A stretch of DNA of 64,000 bases from Hyphomicrobiales bacterium (GCA_016124805.1 WGND01000011.1:124001-188000), one strand, 5' to 3'. Positions 35,922 to 46,080 are shown, numbered from the stretch's first letter. Notes: a model not told the origin generated them from the sequence alone. A program made the numbers and translations.

Positions 35922-36944
35922 ATGAGCAGGGATCTCCCCTTCGACAAGGCGCGTGATGCCAGGGGACGGCCCGGAGAATTCGAGGTCATCGACACATTTT
36001 TTGCGCCTCTGGCTGCGAGCGCAATCGGTGCCTATGGCCTGAAGGATGATGCCGCGATCTGGCAACCGACCGCTGGCCATGATCTTGTCCTCACCGTCGA
36101 CATGCTTGTCGAGTCCGTGCATTTCCTCCCCACTGATCCCGCTGATCTTGTCGCTCGCAAATTGCTGCGCGTGAATCTGTCCGATCTTGCTGCCAAGGGC
36201 GCGTCACCGCTCGGCTATCTGCTGGCCTTGTCACTGCCGGCCCGAATCGATGGCGCATGGCTGTCGCAATTTGCTGAGGGGCTGGCGCTCGACCAACGTG
36301 CCTACGGGGTCTCGCTGTGGGGCGGTGACACGGTTTCAACCGACGGCCCTCTCACGCTCTCCGTAACCGCTGTGGGGCAGGTGCCGACAGGGCAGGCCTT
36401 GCGCCGGGGTGGCGGGCAGGTGGGCGACGACATTTTCGTGACGGGCACCATCGGAGATGGCGCGCTGGGTCTCAAAGCGGCAACGGGTATGCTTGATGGG
36501 CTTGATGAAGCGTCACGGGCCCAGCTTATTCAGCGCTATCAGTTGCCTGAGCCACGGGTTGCCTTTGGTCCCGATCTGCTGACATTCGCGACCGCTGCGC
36601 TCGATGTTTCGGATGGATTGATGGCAGATCTTGGTCATCTTTGCGATGTTTCGGGCACGGGCGCGACAGTCGAGGCCAACTGCGTCCCCCTTTCGGAGCC
36701 TGTTGCCCGCCTCCTGGATATGGATCGCCAGCATCTCGTCCCGGTACTGACCGGGGGCGATGATTACGAGATTCTGTTTACGGCTCGCCCCGGTCAGGAA
36801 GCAGCCATTCAATCTCGCGCCTGCGAGAAGGGGCTTCGTGTGACACGTATCGGCACGTTGACTGACAAGGCGTCAGGTTTGCGGGCCGTTGATAGGGCAG
36901 GCGCAGAGATCGTCCTTGCGCATCGCGGTTATACCCATTTCTGA
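35922..36944 (+). CDS. thiL: Thiamine-monophosphate kinase
   Basis: ThiL phosphorylates thiamine monophosphate to the active diphosphate. The 340-residue PurM-fold protein has EFEVIDTFFAPLA near residue 18, the Asp motif LKDDAAIW at about 41-48, and LTVDMLVESVHFLP for nucleotide and metal binding. Further DVSDGLMADLGHL lies near residue 230 and GGDDYEILFTA near residue 283. No TPP riboswitch is present upstream because it is cotranscribed with nusB. The 178-base gap to hppA shows no clear element. Confidence 0.95.
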   Translation: MSRDLPFDKARDARGRPGEFEVIDTFFAPLAASAIGAYGLKDDAAIWQPTAGHDLVLTVDMLVESVHFLPTDPADLVARKLLRVNLSDLAAKGASPLGYLLALSLPARIDGAWLSQFAEGLALDQRAYGVSLWGGDTVSTDGPLTLSVTAVGQVPTGQALRRGGGQVGDDIFVTGTIGDGALGLKAATGMLDGLDEASRAQLIQRYQLPEPRVAFGPDLLTFATAALDVSDGLMADLGHLCDVSGTGATVEANCVPLSEPVARLLDMDRQHLVPVLTGGDDYEILFTARPGQEAAIQSRACEKGLRVTRIGTLTDKASGLRAVDRAGAEIVLAHRGYTHF

Positions 36945-37122
36945 TGCGATAGCTTGTTTGCGCCAAAGACCTCATTTTGGCTCCGGTTGCTTTCCCACAC
37001 CGTATTTGGCATCGTTTCGCCCGAATTCTGCTTGTTGCAGAGGGGGGAGACTTCGGCGCAAGAACCGGAGCGTATGTTCGAGTACCCACCTGTTTATCTG
37101 GTAAGTATCGAGGACGAAAAAT

Positions 37123-39240
37123 ATGAGCCAAGCTTTGTGGTTAATCTTAGGATGCGGCGTGTTGGCGCTGGTCTATGGCATGTGGGCCATCCGGTCCGTT
37201 ATTGCCGCCGATGCGGGTAATGCCCGCATGCAGGAAATTGCAAGCGCCATTCAAGAAGGTGCGAGCGCCTATCTCAATCGTCAGTACACGACTATTGCCA
37301 TCGTCGGCATCGTCATCTTTGTGTTTGTAACCTGGTTGCTTGGCCTGAAGGTCGGTATCGGCTTTCTTGTGGGGGCGTCGCTTTCGGGTGTGGCCGGTTA
37401 TATCGGCATGCTTGTTTCCGTGCGCGCCAATGTGCGCACGACGCAGGCTTCATCCGTCAGCCTGGCCGCGGGCCTTTCCATTGCGTTCCGTTCCGGTGCC
37501 GTGACAGGCATGCTGGTGGCTGGTCTGGCACTGCTTGCCGTGGCAGGTTATTTCGCGGTTCTCATTGGCCATTATGGTTATGAACCCGGTTCGCGCGAAG
37601 TCATCGACTCGCTTGTTGCGCTTGGCTTTGGTGCCTCGCTCATCTCCATTTTCGCCCGTCTCGGTGGCGGCATCTTCACCAAGGGTGCTGACGTCGGCGG
37701 CGATCTCGTGGGCAAGGTGGAAGCGGGCATCCCTGAGGATGACCCACGCAATCCGGCAACGATTGCCGATAATGTGGGCGACAATGTCGGTGACTGCGCC
37801 GGCATGGCGGCTGACCTTTTCGAAACCTATGCCGTGACGGTTGTGGCGACGATGGTTCTGGCCTCGATCTTCTTTGTTGGTGAAAACAGCACCACCATGA
37901 TGACTTATCCGCTGGCGATCGGCGGCGTCTGCATTCTGACATCGATCATCGGGACGTTCTTTGTCCGTCTGGGCAAGAGCCAGAACATCATGGGTGCGCT
38001 TTACAAGGGCTTCATCGCCTCGGCTCTTCTCTCGCTGGTTGCCATCTATTTCGTCACGGATGCGCTGGTCGGCATGGGTACCAGCTTCACGGTGGCTGAA
38101 AAGACCTTCACAGGCATGAGCCTTTATTATTGCGGTGTGGCAGGTCTTGCCGTCACCGGGCTTATTATCTGGGTCACGGAATATTATACGGGTGTGAATT
38201 ATCGCCCCGTTCGCAGCATCGCTGCGGCATCCGTCACCGGTCATGGTACCAACGTCATTCAGGGTCTGGCGATTTCGATGGAATCGACGGCGCTTCCGGC
38301 CCTGACGATTGTCGTCGGTATCTTCGTCACCTACAGCCTTGCCGGTCTCTTCGGCATTGCGGTGGCCGTGACCACAATGCTGGCGCTTGCCGGTATGGTT
38401 GTTGCGCTTGATGCGTTCGGTCCGGTCACGGACAATGCCGGTGGCATTGCCGAGATGGCCGATCTGCCCGAAGAAGTTCGCAAGACGACTGACGCACTTG
38501 ATGCGGTGGGCAACACAACAAAGGCTGTCACCAAGGGCTACGCCATCGGTTCGGCGGGTCTTGGTGCCTTGGTCCTGTTTGCTGCCTATACGCAGGATCT
38601 GAAGTTCTTCTCGGCAACACCTGATCTCTACCCCTATTTTGTGGGTGTTGTGCCGGACTTCTCGCTCTCCAATCCTTATGTCGTGATAGGCCTGTTCATT
38701 GGCGGTTTGCTGCCATATCTGTTCGGCTCAATGGGCATGACGGCTGTGGGGCGCGCTGCCAGTGCGGTTGTTGTGGAAGTGCGTCGTCAGTTCAAGGCTG
38801 ATCCGGGCATCATGGCTGGCACGTCCAAGCCCGATTATGCCCGTGCCGTGGATATGCTGACAAAGGCTGCGATCCGGGAAATGATCGTGCCGTCGCTGCT
38901 GCCCGTGCTGTCGCCGGTTGTTCTCTTCTTTGTCGTCGACGCGATCGCCGGCAAGTCGGAGGCGTTCTCGGCTGTCGGTGCCATGCTGCTGGGTGTCATC
39001 ATCACGGGTCTTTTTGTGGCCCTGTCGATGACATCAGGTGGTGGTGCCTGGGACAACGCCAAGAAATATATCGAAGATGGCAATCACGGCGGCAAGGGGT
39101 CCGAGGCCCATAAGGCGGCTGTGACAGGCGACACCGTGGGTGATCCTTACAAGGATACCGCCGGTCCGGCCGTCAACCCGATGATCAAGATCACGAACAT
39201 CGTGGCGCTGCTGCTGCTGGCCGTGCTTGCGCATAGCTGA
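37123..39240 (+). CDS. hppA: Membrane-bound proton-pumping pyrophosphatase, K+-independent type
   Basis: HppA uses pyrophosphate hydrolysis to pump protons across the membrane. The 705-residue protein has about 16 helices. The substrate motif is [19 protein letters not shown] near residue 190, and acidic loops [18 protein letters not shown] follow. The residue that decides potassium dependence is Lys in [10 protein letters not shown], which marks the K+-independent class; K+-dependent forms have Ala. A strong terminator follows at 39261-39291. No promoter was confidently found in the 178-base gap upstream. Confidence 0.96.
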   Translation: MSQALWLILGCGVLALVYGMWAIRSVIAADAGNARMQEIASAIQEGASAYLNRQYTTIAIVGIVIFVFVTWLLGLKVGIGFLVGASLSGVAGYIGMLVSVRANVRTTQASSVSLAAGLSIAFRSGAVTGMLVAGLALLAVAGYFAVLIGHYGYEPGSREVIDSLVALGFGASLISIFARLGGGIFTKGADVGGDLVGKVEAGIPEDDPRNPATIADNVGDNVGDCAGMAADLFETYAVTVVATMVLASIFFVGENSTTMMTYPLAIGGVCILTSIIGTFFVRLGKSQNIMGALYKGFIASALLSLVAIYFVTDALVGMGTSFTVAEKTFTGMSLYYCGVAGLAVTGLIIWVTEYYTGVNYRPVRSIAAASVTGHGTNVIQGLAISMESTALPALTIVVGIFVTYSLAGLFGIAVAVTTMLALAGMVVALDAFGPVTDNAGGIAEMADLPEEVRKTTDALDAVGNTTKAVTKGYAIGSAGLGALVLFAAYTQDLKFFSATPDLYPYFVGVVPDFSLSNPYVVIGLFIGGLLPYLFGSMGMTAVGRAASAVVVEVRRQFKADPGIMAGTSKPDYARAVDMLTKAAIREMIVPSLLPVLSPVVLFFVVDAIAGKSEAFSAVGAMLLGVIITGLFVALSMTSGGGAWDNAKKYIEDGNHGGKGSEAHKAAVTGDTVGDPYKDTAGPAVNPMIKITNIVALLLLAVLAHS

Positions 39241-39260
39241 GGCATCAAACCTGACAAGAC

Positions 39261-39291
39261 AAAAGGCCCTGCGAATTTCGCAGGGCCTTTT
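39261..39291. terminator. Bidirectional Rho-independent terminator, hppA / bamE
   Basis: Fifteen-base perfect arms, AAAAGGCCCTGCGAA and TTCGCAGGGCCTTTT, around a single T. T runs at both ends allow termination of hppA from the left and bamE from the right. It lies 20 bases after the hppA stop and 20 bases before the bamE stop. Confidence 0.9.
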
Positions 39292-39311
39292 CATTTGCGC
39301 CGTCGGGCGAA

Positions 39312-39818
39312 TTAGCGACCCGCGCCTGCCTTTGTGTTTGCGCCCTCGCCGGCCTTGTTAAAGCGGCCAAGATTGCTGAAGAGCTGGCCAAGGACGGTCA
39401 GCTCCTTGCCGCGCGTCGGGGTTGTGCGATCCACGAAATTGACGATCTCGCCATCTTCGAGACCATAAAAGGCCACCTGTTGAACCGTGTCCTTCTTCTC
39501 GAAATAGATTGCCGCAATGGTGCGGTCGACTTCCTTGGGCGGGAAAAAAGCCGTTGTCTCAAATCTGCTCGAAATGTAGTACCAGGCCTCGCCATCAACG
39601 GCCGAGGTGGTCGAGGGCGAGCCGAGGATCGATTTGACTTCCTCCTTGGTGGTGAAGCCCGCCTCTATTTTCTTGAGGTCTTTTTCATCAAAGACATAGC
39701 CGCGTTCCTGCACCACAGGCTCAACGAGCGGTGCACAGGACATCAGAACCGTGCCTGACATGGCCAGGACCAGCGAGGTCATCAAGAGGGTTTTTGGGCG
39801 ACTGCGAAGGGTCGTCAT
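39312..39818 (-). CDS. bamE: Outer membrane assembly lipoprotein BamE (SmpA/OmlA)
   Basis: BamE is a lipoprotein of the BAM complex that inserts beta-barrel proteins in the outer membrane. The 168-residue protein has a lipobox ending at Cys28 (VLMSCAPL) after a 20-residue hydrophobic stretch. The SmpA/OmlA domain shows KKIEAGFTTKEEVKSILGSPST and EAWYYISS patterns. A Gly/Ala-rich, basic tail follows. It is convergent with hppA and divergent from the cbp3-like gene across 140 bases. Confidence 0.9.
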   Translation of the reverse strand: MTTLRSRPKTLLMTSLVLAMSGTVLMSCAPLVEPVVQERGYVFDEKDLKKIEAGFTTKEEVKSILGSPSTTSAVDGEAWYYISSRFETTAFFPPKEVDRTIAAIYFEKKDTVQQVAFYGLEDGEIVNFVDRTTPTRGKELTVLGQLFSNLGRFNKAGEGANTKAGAGR

Positions 39819-39958
39819 AGCGCTGGGCCTCCTCGGGCAATTTGTTCTGTCGTTGACCTACCCCTGTCGCTGGCTAAATTCAATCGACATCTGTGCTATG
39901 CAGAGGTCTTGAGATAATGCCATGGAATGCGCCAGAGGCAGGAAGAAACGGTTTTGCC

Positions 39959-40549
39959 ATGATATGGAAAAAGTTGCTAGGCGGTAGGGCCTTGTTCGGC
40001 GGCAAAGAAGGGGACGATAGTCCTTACCTGCTCTATCGACAATTGGTCGAGCGGTCCAGACAGCCTGTTTTTTATCTGGATTTCGGCATTCCCGACACTG
40101 TGGAAGGCCGATTTGAAATGATCTCGCTGCATGCCTTTCTCACAATGCGTCGTTTGAAGCATCAAAATCCGGAAGCCAAGGCATTCGGCCAGAAGGTTTT
40201 CGACGTCATGTTTGACGATATGGACCAGGCCATGCGCGAAATGGGCGTGAGCGATCTTCGGGTCGGTAAGAAAATCAAGGCGCTTGCCGAATCCTTCTTT
40301 GGCCGCATTGTCGCCTATGAGGATGGGCTTGCCGCCCCGGACGACACCATGCTGCAGGACGTGCTGGCCCGGAATGTCTATGGCGAGGTAACGGCGCGTC
40401 CTGAACAGCTCTCAGCCCTTGCCGGCTATATCCGCGCCAGTATTGCGAGGCTTGATACGCAACCCGTTTCCGAACTGATGGGCGGCAACATTCAGTTTGC
40501 AGATATCGTCCCGCCGGTTCTTCCGTCTGCAGACGAGGTGTCGGCATGA
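39959..40549 (+). CDS. Ubiquinol-cytochrome c chaperone (Cbp3/UQCC1-like)
   Basis: The 196-residue protein belongs to the ubiquinol-cytochrome c chaperone family, related to mitochondrial Cbp3. The family signature is LVERSRQPVFYLDFGIPDTVEGRFEM near residues 28-53 (given in part), followed by LHAFLTMRRLK. It assists cytochrome bc1 assembly. ATG at 39959 gives the standard N-terminus MIWKKLLGG; in-frame starts at 39917 and 39893 are possible. It overlaps the DUF177 gene by 4 bases. Confidence 0.88.
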   Translation: MIWKKLLGGRALFGGKEGDDSPYLLYRQLVERSRQPVFYLDFGIPDTVEGRFEMISLHAFLTMRRLKHQNPEAKAFGQKVFDVMFDDMDQAMREMGVSDLRVGKKIKALAESFFGRIVAYEDGLAAPDDTMLQDVLARNVYGEVTARPEQLSALAGYIRASIARLDTQPVSELMGGNIQFADIVPPVLPSADEVSA

Positions 40550-41121
40550 CGGCGCCAATGGATGACGAGTCATTGCCTGAACAGGTACCAATGGAACTCA
40601 GCATCCCTGTGTCGATGGCCGAAGTGGGGGACAAGGCCAAGCGTCTCAAATTTGTTGCCGATAAAGATCAGCGCAAGGCCATTGCAAAACGGCTTGACCT
40701 TCTGAGTCTTGATCGTTTCGAGGGGCAGTTGCAAATCCGGCCGTGGCGTCGGGCGGGGCTGGTGCTTCAAGGGCATATCATTGCCGATCTGTCGCAGGCT
40801 TGCGTGGTTTCTCTGGAGCCTGTTGCTGATCATCTGGATGTCAGTTTCACGACTCACTTCCTGCCCCAGGACATGATTGATGAACTGGAAAAGAAGATGA
40901 TGGAAGAAGGCGAAATCTTCATTGATGCGGAAAATGACGATCCCATCGACCCCATTATCCAAGGATCGGTCAATGTGGGCGAGTCGAGCGTTCAGCAGCT
41001 TGCTTTGGCCGTTAACCCCTATCCGCGAAAGCCGGATGTCGATTTTACCCCCCCTGAATCAGCCGCAGCACCCAAGGAAAATCCCTTTGCGGTGCTGGAA
41101 AAACTGAAGAAGCCGGATTGA
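40546..41121 (+). CDS. DUF177 (YceD-like) protein
   Basis: A 191-residue protein with the DUF177 pattern: LQIRPWRRAGLVLQGHIIADLSQACVVSLEPV near residues 63-94 (in part) with its Cys, then DHLDVSFTTHFLP. In many bacteria the gene precedes rpmF and is tied to 23S rRNA maturation; here plsX follows instead after 161 bases, as is common in alphaproteobacteria. An acidic C-terminal half carries the motif DAENDDPIDPIIQG. Overlaps the cbp3-like gene by four bases (ATGA). Confidence 0.88.
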   Translation: MTAPMDDESLPEQVPMELSIPVSMAEVGDKAKRLKFVADKDQRKAIAKRLDLLSLDRFEGQLQIRPWRRAGLVLQGHIIADLSQACVVSLEPVADHLDVSFTTHFLPQDMIDELEKKMMEEGEIFIDAENDDPIDPIIQGSVNVGESSVQQLALAVNPYPRKPDVDFTPPESAAAPKENPFAVLEKLKKPD

Positions 41122-41180
41122 CCCCCAGGATGATGAATTTCTAAATCTTGTCAGCACGGGCCAAGCGGGTATCTTCTGGA

Positions 41181-41221
41181 CCCTGCTTTGATTTGGCTTG
41201 CCTTGTCGGGACAAATCAGGG
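41181..41221 (+). other. Foldable leader sequence upstream of plsX
   Basis: The DNA in the 161-base gap before plsX can form two exclusive hairpins: CCCT...GATTTG (41181-41195) with CAAATCAGGG (41212-41221), or a short inner TTGTC-GG-GACAA (41203-41214). The two share the CAA at 41212-41214. No run of T follows, so it is not a plain terminator. It could be chance. Confidence 0.25.
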
Positions 41222-41282
41222 GGCCCTCTGCTATGACGGGGCGAACAGATATTATGTGCCTGATTTTTGAAAAGGGGCGGAT

Positions 41283-42371
41283 GTGACGCGCGGAATTACA
41301 ATTGCGCTGGACGGCATGGGGGGCGACCACGGGCTGGAAACAGTTATCGGTGGTGTTGAAATTGCCACCGTTCGCCATCCTGATGTTCGGTTTCTCATCT
41401 ATGGTGACGAAGCCCTGATGGCGCCCCTGCTGGTGAAGCATCCCCGCGTGGGCGCGGTGAGCACCATCATCCATACCGATGTGGCTGTTGCCATGGATGA
41501 CAAGCCAAGTCAGGCCCTGCGCAAGGGGCGGCGCACCAGCAGCATGTGGATGACGATTGATGCCGTCAAAGAGGGGCAGGCGCAGGCCGCCGTTTCAGCC
41601 GGCAACACAGGCGCCCTGATGGCCATGGCCACGGTCATTCTCAAAACCATGCCGAATGTTGGTCGTCCGGCGATTGCTGCCCTCTGGCCGACCATGCGCG
41701 GCGAGAGCGTGGTGCTCGATCTGGGGGCCACGATCGGACCCGATGCCTTCCAGCTCGTACAGTTTGCCGTGATGGGCCAGGCCTATGCCCGTGTTCTCTT
41801 TGGCACGCCCCGGCCCACAGTCGGTCTGCTCAATATAGGCGAAGAGGAAATCAAGGGCACGGAGCAGGTCAAAGACGCCGCCCAGATGCTTCGCAGCATC
41901 AAGCTGCCCTTCGAGTTTCATGGCTTTGTTGAAGGCGATGATCTGGGCAAGGGCACGGTCGATGTTGTCGTGACCGATGGCTATACCGGCAATATCGCGC
42001 TGAAGACGGCAGAGGGTACGGTGCGCCAGGTCCTCGATTATTTGCGCAATGCGATCAAGAGTTCGATCATGGCGCAGATCGGCTATTTTCTGGCGCAGGG
42101 TGCCTTTCGCGCGCTGGCGACAAAGCTTGATCCCCGTTCTTCCAATGGCGGCGTTTTTCTCGGCCTCAATGGTTTGGTGATCAAAAGTCACGGTGGCACG
42201 GATGCCATCGGTTTTGCCTCGGCGATTGATGTGGCCGTCGATGTGGCCTCGGCCGATCTGCTTCACAAGATTTCGGATGATCTGAGTCTGCTGAATGGGT
42301 TTGACAAGAACCCGTCGGGTGCGTCGGCGTCTGATGCGACTGTTTCGAATGCCGAGGTGCCCACGTCGTGA
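41283..42371 (+). CDS. plsX: Phosphate acyltransferase PlsX
   Basis: PlsX converts acyl-ACP to acyl-phosphate for phospholipid synthesis. The 362-residue protein has the N-terminal [15 protein letters not shown] signature and [44 protein letters not shown] patterns. Start GTG at 41283 has an AAGGGGCGG site 5 bases upstream. The stop overlaps the GTG of fabH (GTGA). The tail of about 25 residues is Ser/Ala-rich and variable. Confidence 0.95.
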   Translation: MTRGITIALDGMGGDHGLETVIGGVEIATVRHPDVRFLIYGDEALMAPLLVKHPRVGAVSTIIHTDVAVAMDDKPSQALRKGRRTSSMWMTIDAVKEGQAQAAVSAGNTGALMAMATVILKTMPNVGRPAIAALWPTMRGESVVLDLGATIGPDAFQLVQFAVMGQAYARVLFGTPRPTVGLLNIGEEEIKGTEQVKDAAQMLRSIKLPFEFHGFVEGDDLGKGTVDVVVTDGYTGNIALKTAEGTVRQVLDYLRNAIKSSIMAQIGYFLAQGAFRALATKLDPRSSNGGVFLGLNGLVIKSHGGTDAIGFASAIDVAVDVASADLLHKISDDLSLLNGFDKNPSGASASDATVSNAEVPTS

Positions 42372-43345
42372 GTGTTATTCGTAGCCAGATTGTGGGCTGC
42401 GGCAGCTATTTGCCCGCCCATGCCATGTCCAATGCGGAACTGTCGAAACGTGTTGATACGACCGACGAGTGGATTGTCGAGCGCACGGGTATCAAGAACC
42501 GTCATATTGCCGCCGAAGGCGAATTGACCTCCGACATGGCGCTGGCGGCTGCACGGGCGGCGCTTGCCAATGCGCAGATGGATGCGCAGGAACTTGATAC
42601 GATCATTCTGGCGACGACCACGCCGGACAATACTTTTCCGGCCTCTGCAACCACCGTGCAGGCCAAGCTCGGCCTGCATCACGGGGCGGCTTTTGACATT
42701 CAGGCGGTGTGCTCGGGCTTTGTCTATGGCCTGACGATTGCCGATACCTTCATCAAGGCCGGGCAGGGCAAGAATATTCTCGTGATCGGCGCTGAAACAT
42801 TTTCCCGCCTTCTGGATTGGGACGACCGCACGACCTGCGTCCTTTTTGGCGACGGGGCGGGAGCCGTTGTCGTGCGCGCCGGCACGGGCGAGGGCAGCAA
42901 TGCGGATCGGGGCATCCTGACGGCCCATATCCACTCCGATGGCCGCTACAAGGAAAAGCTCTATGTCGATGGCGGCCCATCCTCCACGGGCACGGTCGGC
43001 CATGTGCGCATGGAAGGTCGTGAGGTCTTCCGGCACGCTGTCGTCAATATTGCCGAGACCATCACCGAGTCGCTCGAAGCGACCGGGCTGAGCGTTGCCG
43101 ATATTGACTGGTTCGTGCCGCATCAGGCCAATCGGCGCATTCTGGAGGGCACGGCCAAGCGAATCGGGCTGCCGCTGGAAAAAATCATCATGACCGTGGG
43201 TGAGCACGGCAATACCTCGGCTGCCTCCGTTCCCCTGGCTCTGGATCAGGGCGTGCGGGACGGGCGCATCAAAAAAGGCGACATGGTGCTGATGGAAGCC
43301 ATGGGTGGCGGTTTTACATGGGGTTCGGTGCTGGCGCGCTGGTAG
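42368..43345 (+). CDS. fabH: Beta-ketoacyl-ACP synthase III
   Basis: FabH starts fatty acid synthesis by condensing acetyl-CoA with malonyl-ACP. The 325-residue protein has the complete catalytic triad: Cys115 (AVCSGF), His252 (VPHQANRRI) and Asn282 (EHGNTSAAS). The N-terminal [14 protein letters not shown] is typical. It is translationally coupled to plsX by a GTGA overlap. ihfA follows after 124 bases. Confidence 0.97.
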   Translation: MSVIRSQIVGCGSYLPAHAMSNAELSKRVDTTDEWIVERTGIKNRHIAAEGELTSDMALAAARAALANAQMDAQELDTIILATTTPDNTFPASATTVQAKLGLHHGAAFDIQAVCSGFVYGLTIADTFIKAGQGKNILVIGAETFSRLLDWDDRTTCVLFGDGAGAVVVRAGTGEGSNADRGILTAHIHSDGRYKEKLYVDGGPSSTGTVGHVRMEGREVFRHAVVNIAETITESLEATGLSVADIDWFVPHQANRRILEGTAKRIGLPLEKIIMTVGEHGNTSAASVPLALDQGVRDGRIKKGDMVLMEAMGGGFTWGSVLARW

Positions 43346-43414
43346 TTTTATCCCCATATGGTGTCATTTGCCGCCGTGGGTGGCACAACAACAAAATCTT
43401 GCATCTTATTGATA

Positions 43415-43443
43415 TTGACGGGTTTCTCAGGCAGCAATACGCT
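43415..43443 (+). promoter_or_regulatory. Weak promoter candidate upstream of ihfA
   Basis: TTGACG at 43415-43420, 17 bases, then TACGCT at 43438-43443, 26 bases before the chosen ihfA start. The -10 match is poor. It is listed because the 124-base gap from fabH is long for an operon. Confidence 0.25.
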
Positions 43444-43469
43444 TCTGCGACATATTGGAGGACGTGGCG

Positions 43470-43787
43470 ATGGGGGAAACGATCACCCGCTCACATTTGA
43501 GCGAAGCGGTCTATCAGGAAGTGGGGCTTTCGCGGAATGACTCGGCGGAACTCGTCGAACTCGTTCTGGGCGAAATTGCTGACTGCCTGTCCAAGGGCGA
43601 CACGGTCAAGCTGTCTTCTTTCGGCTCCTTTTCCGTTCGCAAAAAAGGCGGTCGCATGGGGCGCAATCCCAAGACCGGTGAAGAAGTGCCAATCAAGCCG
43701 CGCAGGGTTCTTGTTTTCAGGCCGAGCCATGTGCTCAAGGAACAGATCAACAAGTCTCTGAGCACCAAATCGGCCGCAGCCGATTAA
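43470..43787 (+). CDS. ihfA: Integration host factor alpha subunit
   Basis: IHF-alpha forms a DNA-bending heterodimer with IHF-beta. The 105-residue protein has [23 protein letters not shown] at the N-terminus, then [37 protein letters not shown] with the beta-arm (in part). The ATG at 43470 is chosen because a GGAGG site lies 9 bases upstream; a TTG 15 bases earlier overlaps that site. merR follows 20 bases downstream. Confidence 0.95.
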   Translation: MGETITRSHLSEAVYQEVGLSRNDSAELVELVLGEIADCLSKGDTVKLSSFGSFSVRKKGGRMGRNPKTGEEVPIKPRRVLVFRPSHVLKEQINKSLSTKSAAAD

Positions 43788-43807
43788 TTTTATCCAGGGC
43801 GAACCCC

Positions 43808-44332
43808 TTGAGCAGATCTTTTCCCATTGATCGTTTCGAGGCCCGCCAGCAGGCGCATCAATTGACCGTGCATAAATCTCCTGACGCTTTCCGCACGATC
43901 AGCGAAGTTGCCGCTGAACTGGACGTGCCGCAGCATGTTCTGCGGTTCTGGGAGAGCAAATTCAGCCAGATCAGGCCGCTCAAGCGCGGTGGCGGGCGGC
44001 GCTACTACCGCCCTGAGGATGTGGACCTGCTGCGGGGTGTCCGTATTTTGCTCTATAATGATGGTTATACCATCAAGGGCGTTCAGAAGGTGTTTCGCGA
44101 GCAGGGGGCCAAATTCGTCTCCGAGACGGGCCGCGGAACGGTTGATACCACGCTGGCCGAACTGGCCAGAGAGGCCGTTCATCGTGGTGACCAGGATGAA
44201 ACAGTCGAGGAACTGGCCCTGGATGGCACGGCGCGAAGCCGTCTGGCGAGCATTCTGGATGAGCTGGTTCTCCTCAAAGAGGAGATTGACGAGACCCTTT
44301 GGGATGAGGAAGACGAAACGGCAGCCGATTAG
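43808..44332 (+). CDS. MerR-family regulator
   Basis: The 174-residue protein has a MerR-type DNA-binding domain: [25 protein letters not shown], then [20 protein letters not shown] near residues 60-80. A coiled-coil linker and an acidic tail, [14 protein letters not shown], follow. There are no metal-binding cysteines at the C-terminus, so metal sensing is unlikely. It is the usual companion of ihfA in alphaproteobacteria. Start is TTG at 43808; the first residues are uncertain. The tRNA-Pro gene follows about 100 bases later. Confidence 0.9.
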   Translation: MSRSFPIDRFEARQQAHQLTVHKSPDAFRTISEVAAELDVPQHVLRFWESKFSQIRPLKRGGGRRYYRPEDVDLLRGVRILLYNDGYTIKGVQKVFREQGAKFVSETGRGTVDTTLAELAREAVHRGDQDETVEELALDGTARSRLASILDELVLLKEEIDETLWDEEDETAAD

Positions 44333-44436
44333 GCGGTTTTCCCGTCTCGAAGAGACGTTTTGTTGGTTTGAGGCGTTGCTCCTCACCCATGTCACGTCTA
44401 TATTCCGCGCCTTCCGGGAAAGAACTGGAATACTGA

Positions 44437-44513
44437 CGGAGCGTAGCGCAGCCCGGTAGCGCACTTGTCTGGGGGACAAGGGGTCGTGGGTTCGAATCCC
44501 GCCGCTCCGACCA
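44437..44513 (+). tRNA. tRNA-Pro (anticodon GGG)
   Basis: Seventy-seven bases including an encoded CCA. Acceptor stem CGGAGCG pairs with CGCTCCG; the anticodon stem CTTGT/ACAAG encloses CTGGGGG with GGG at 44471-44473. The T loop GGTTCGAATCCC region is standard. A terminator hairpin follows at 44519. The GGG anticodon reads CCC and CCU codons. Confidence 0.97.
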
Positions 44514-44518
44514 TTTTG

Positions 44519-44549
44519 AAAAGGACGTCCCTTGCGGGGCGTCCTTTTT
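44519..44549 (+). terminator. Terminator after tRNA-Pro
   Basis: Eleven-base stem AAGGACGTCCC / GGGGCGTCCTT with one G-U pair, TTGC loop, then a T run. It lies 6 bases after the encoded CCA. Confidence 0.85.
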
Positions 44550-44625
44550 GTTATGTGCGCTCGCGCCGCGGAGACATTTCAAAAATCGGGTGTAAGCTTT
44601 CCTCTTCACGCTTGAGGAGAATGTC

Positions 44626-45912
44626 ATGTCAGCCAATGCCGATCTTTTGTCGCGTCGCGAGAAAGCCGTCCCGCGCGGCGTTGCCACTGCCTATCCCGTC
44701 TTCGCGGCGCGTGCCGAAAATGCCGAGCTCTGGGACGTAGAAGGCAAGCGTTTTGTCGATTTTGGCGGCGGTATTGCTGTTCTCAACACGGGGCATCGCC
44801 ATCCCAGGGTCATGGCCGCCGTTCAGAAGCAGCTTGAGCTATACACCCATACCGCTTTTCAGATCACGGCCTATGAGCCCTATATCGAACTGGCTGAACG
44901 GCTGAATGCGCTGGCGCCTTTTTCGGGTCCGGCCAAGACGATCTTCTTCACGACCGGTGCCGAAGCCACGGAGAATGCCGTCAAGATGGCGCGTGCGGCC
45001 ACGGGGCGCTCTGCCGTGATCGCTTTCACGGGTGCCTTTCACGGCCGCACCATGCTGACCATGGCGATGACCGGCAAGGTGCTGCCCTACAAAAAGAAAT
45101 TCGGGCCCATGCCGGGCGAGGTCTTCCACGTGCCGTTCCCCGTACCGTCGCAGGATGTGAGCGTCGAGGATTCGCTCAAGGCGCTGAATTTTCTCTTCAA
45201 GGCAGATGTCGAACCGACACAGGTCGCGGCTATCATTCTGGAGCCGGTGCAGGGCGAGGGCGGCTTTTATCAGGCGCCAACCGAGTTGCTGGCGGCGCTG
45301 CGCAAGATCTGCGATCTGCACGGCATTGTCCTGATATCCGACGAGGTGCAGGCGGGCTTTGCGCGTACCGGCAAAATGTTTGGCATTGAACATACAGGTG
45401 TCGAGCCGGACATGATCACGGTCGCCAAATCACTGGCAGGCGGTTTTCCGCTTTCAGGGGTCATTGGCAAGGCCCCGCTGATGGATGCTGCCGAGCCCGG
45501 CGGTCTGGGTGGCACCTATGCTGGCAGCCCGGTGGCCGTCGCGGCGGCGCTGGCCGTGCTTGATGTGATTGAAGAAGAGAAGCTTTGCGAACGCGCCAAC
45601 AGCCTGGGCGCGCATATCAAGACGCGCCTGCAGGCAATGGCCACGCGCAATGACATTGTTCCCATCGCCGAAATACGCGGCCCCGGCGCGATGATCGGTT
45701 TTGATATTGTAAAGGCGCGCGGCACCAATGAGCCGGACCCTGATGCGACAAAGCGCGTCACGACAGCCGCACTGGAGCACGGGCTGATCCTGCTTTCCTG
45801 CGGTGTCTATGGCAATACGATCCGCATTCTTGTGCCGCTGACGGCAAGCGATGCCATTGTGAATGAAGGCCTCGATATTATTGACAAGGCGCTGGTGGCG
45901 GCCCGCGTCTGA
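44626..45912 (+). CDS. gabT: 4-aminobutyrate aminotransferase
   Basis: GabT transfers the amino group of GABA to 2-oxoglutarate, giving succinate semialdehyde. The 428-residue class III aminotransferase has FFTTGAEATENAVKMARAATGR near residue 105, EPVQGEGGFYQAP near residue 207, and the PLP lysine 268 in VAKSLAGGFPLSG. RGPGAMIGFDIVK near residue 352 is typical of GabT. A GAGGAG site precedes the ATG at 44626. The specificity is from sequence pattern; 5-aminovalerate is possible. A semialdehyde dehydrogenase is not adjacent. Confidence 0.88.
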   Translation: MSANADLLSRREKAVPRGVATAYPVFAARAENAELWDVEGKRFVDFGGGIAVLNTGHRHPRVMAAVQKQLELYTHTAFQITAYEPYIELAERLNALAPFSGPAKTIFFTTGAEATENAVKMARAATGRSAVIAFTGAFHGRTMLTMAMTGKVLPYKKKFGPMPGEVFHVPFPVPSQDVSVEDSLKALNFLFKADVEPTQVAAIILEPVQGEGGFYQAPTELLAALRKICDLHGIVLISDEVQAGFARTGKMFGIEHTGVEPDMITVAKSLAGGFPLSGVIGKAPLMDAAEPGGLGGTYAGSPVAVAAALAVLDVIEEEKLCERANSLGAHIKTRLQAMATRNDIVPIAEIRGPGAMIGFDIVKARGTNEPDPDATKRVTTAALEHGLILLSCGVYGNTIRILVPLTASDAIVNEGLDIIDKALVAARV

Positions 45913-45999
45913 AGCGGGGCTTGCCCGCACAAGCTTATGGCTCTAACTCTTTTGGAACGGTATTTTGATCGTTCTGCCTATCTGGTGAAGGAAACCAAC

Positions 46000-46080
46000 A
46001 TGACCTCCATTCTTCCAATCGTTCTGATGCTTGTCGTCTTTGCTGTGCTCAACAAGGTGCAGACGGGCAGCTTCTTCTGA
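46000..46080 (+). CDS. 26-residue membrane peptide
   Basis: The frame ATG 46000 to TGA 46080 encodes MTSILPIVLMLVVFAVLNKV followed by QTGSFF, a single hydrophobic helix. A GAAGGA ribosome-binding site lies 8 bases upstream. It is too short for routine gene calling. It sits alone, 87 bases after gabT, convergent with a DUF2842 gene. The clean start signal and single helix support a real small membrane protein; no function is known to me. Confidence 0.6.
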   Translation: MTSILPIVLMLVVFAVLNKVQTGSFF

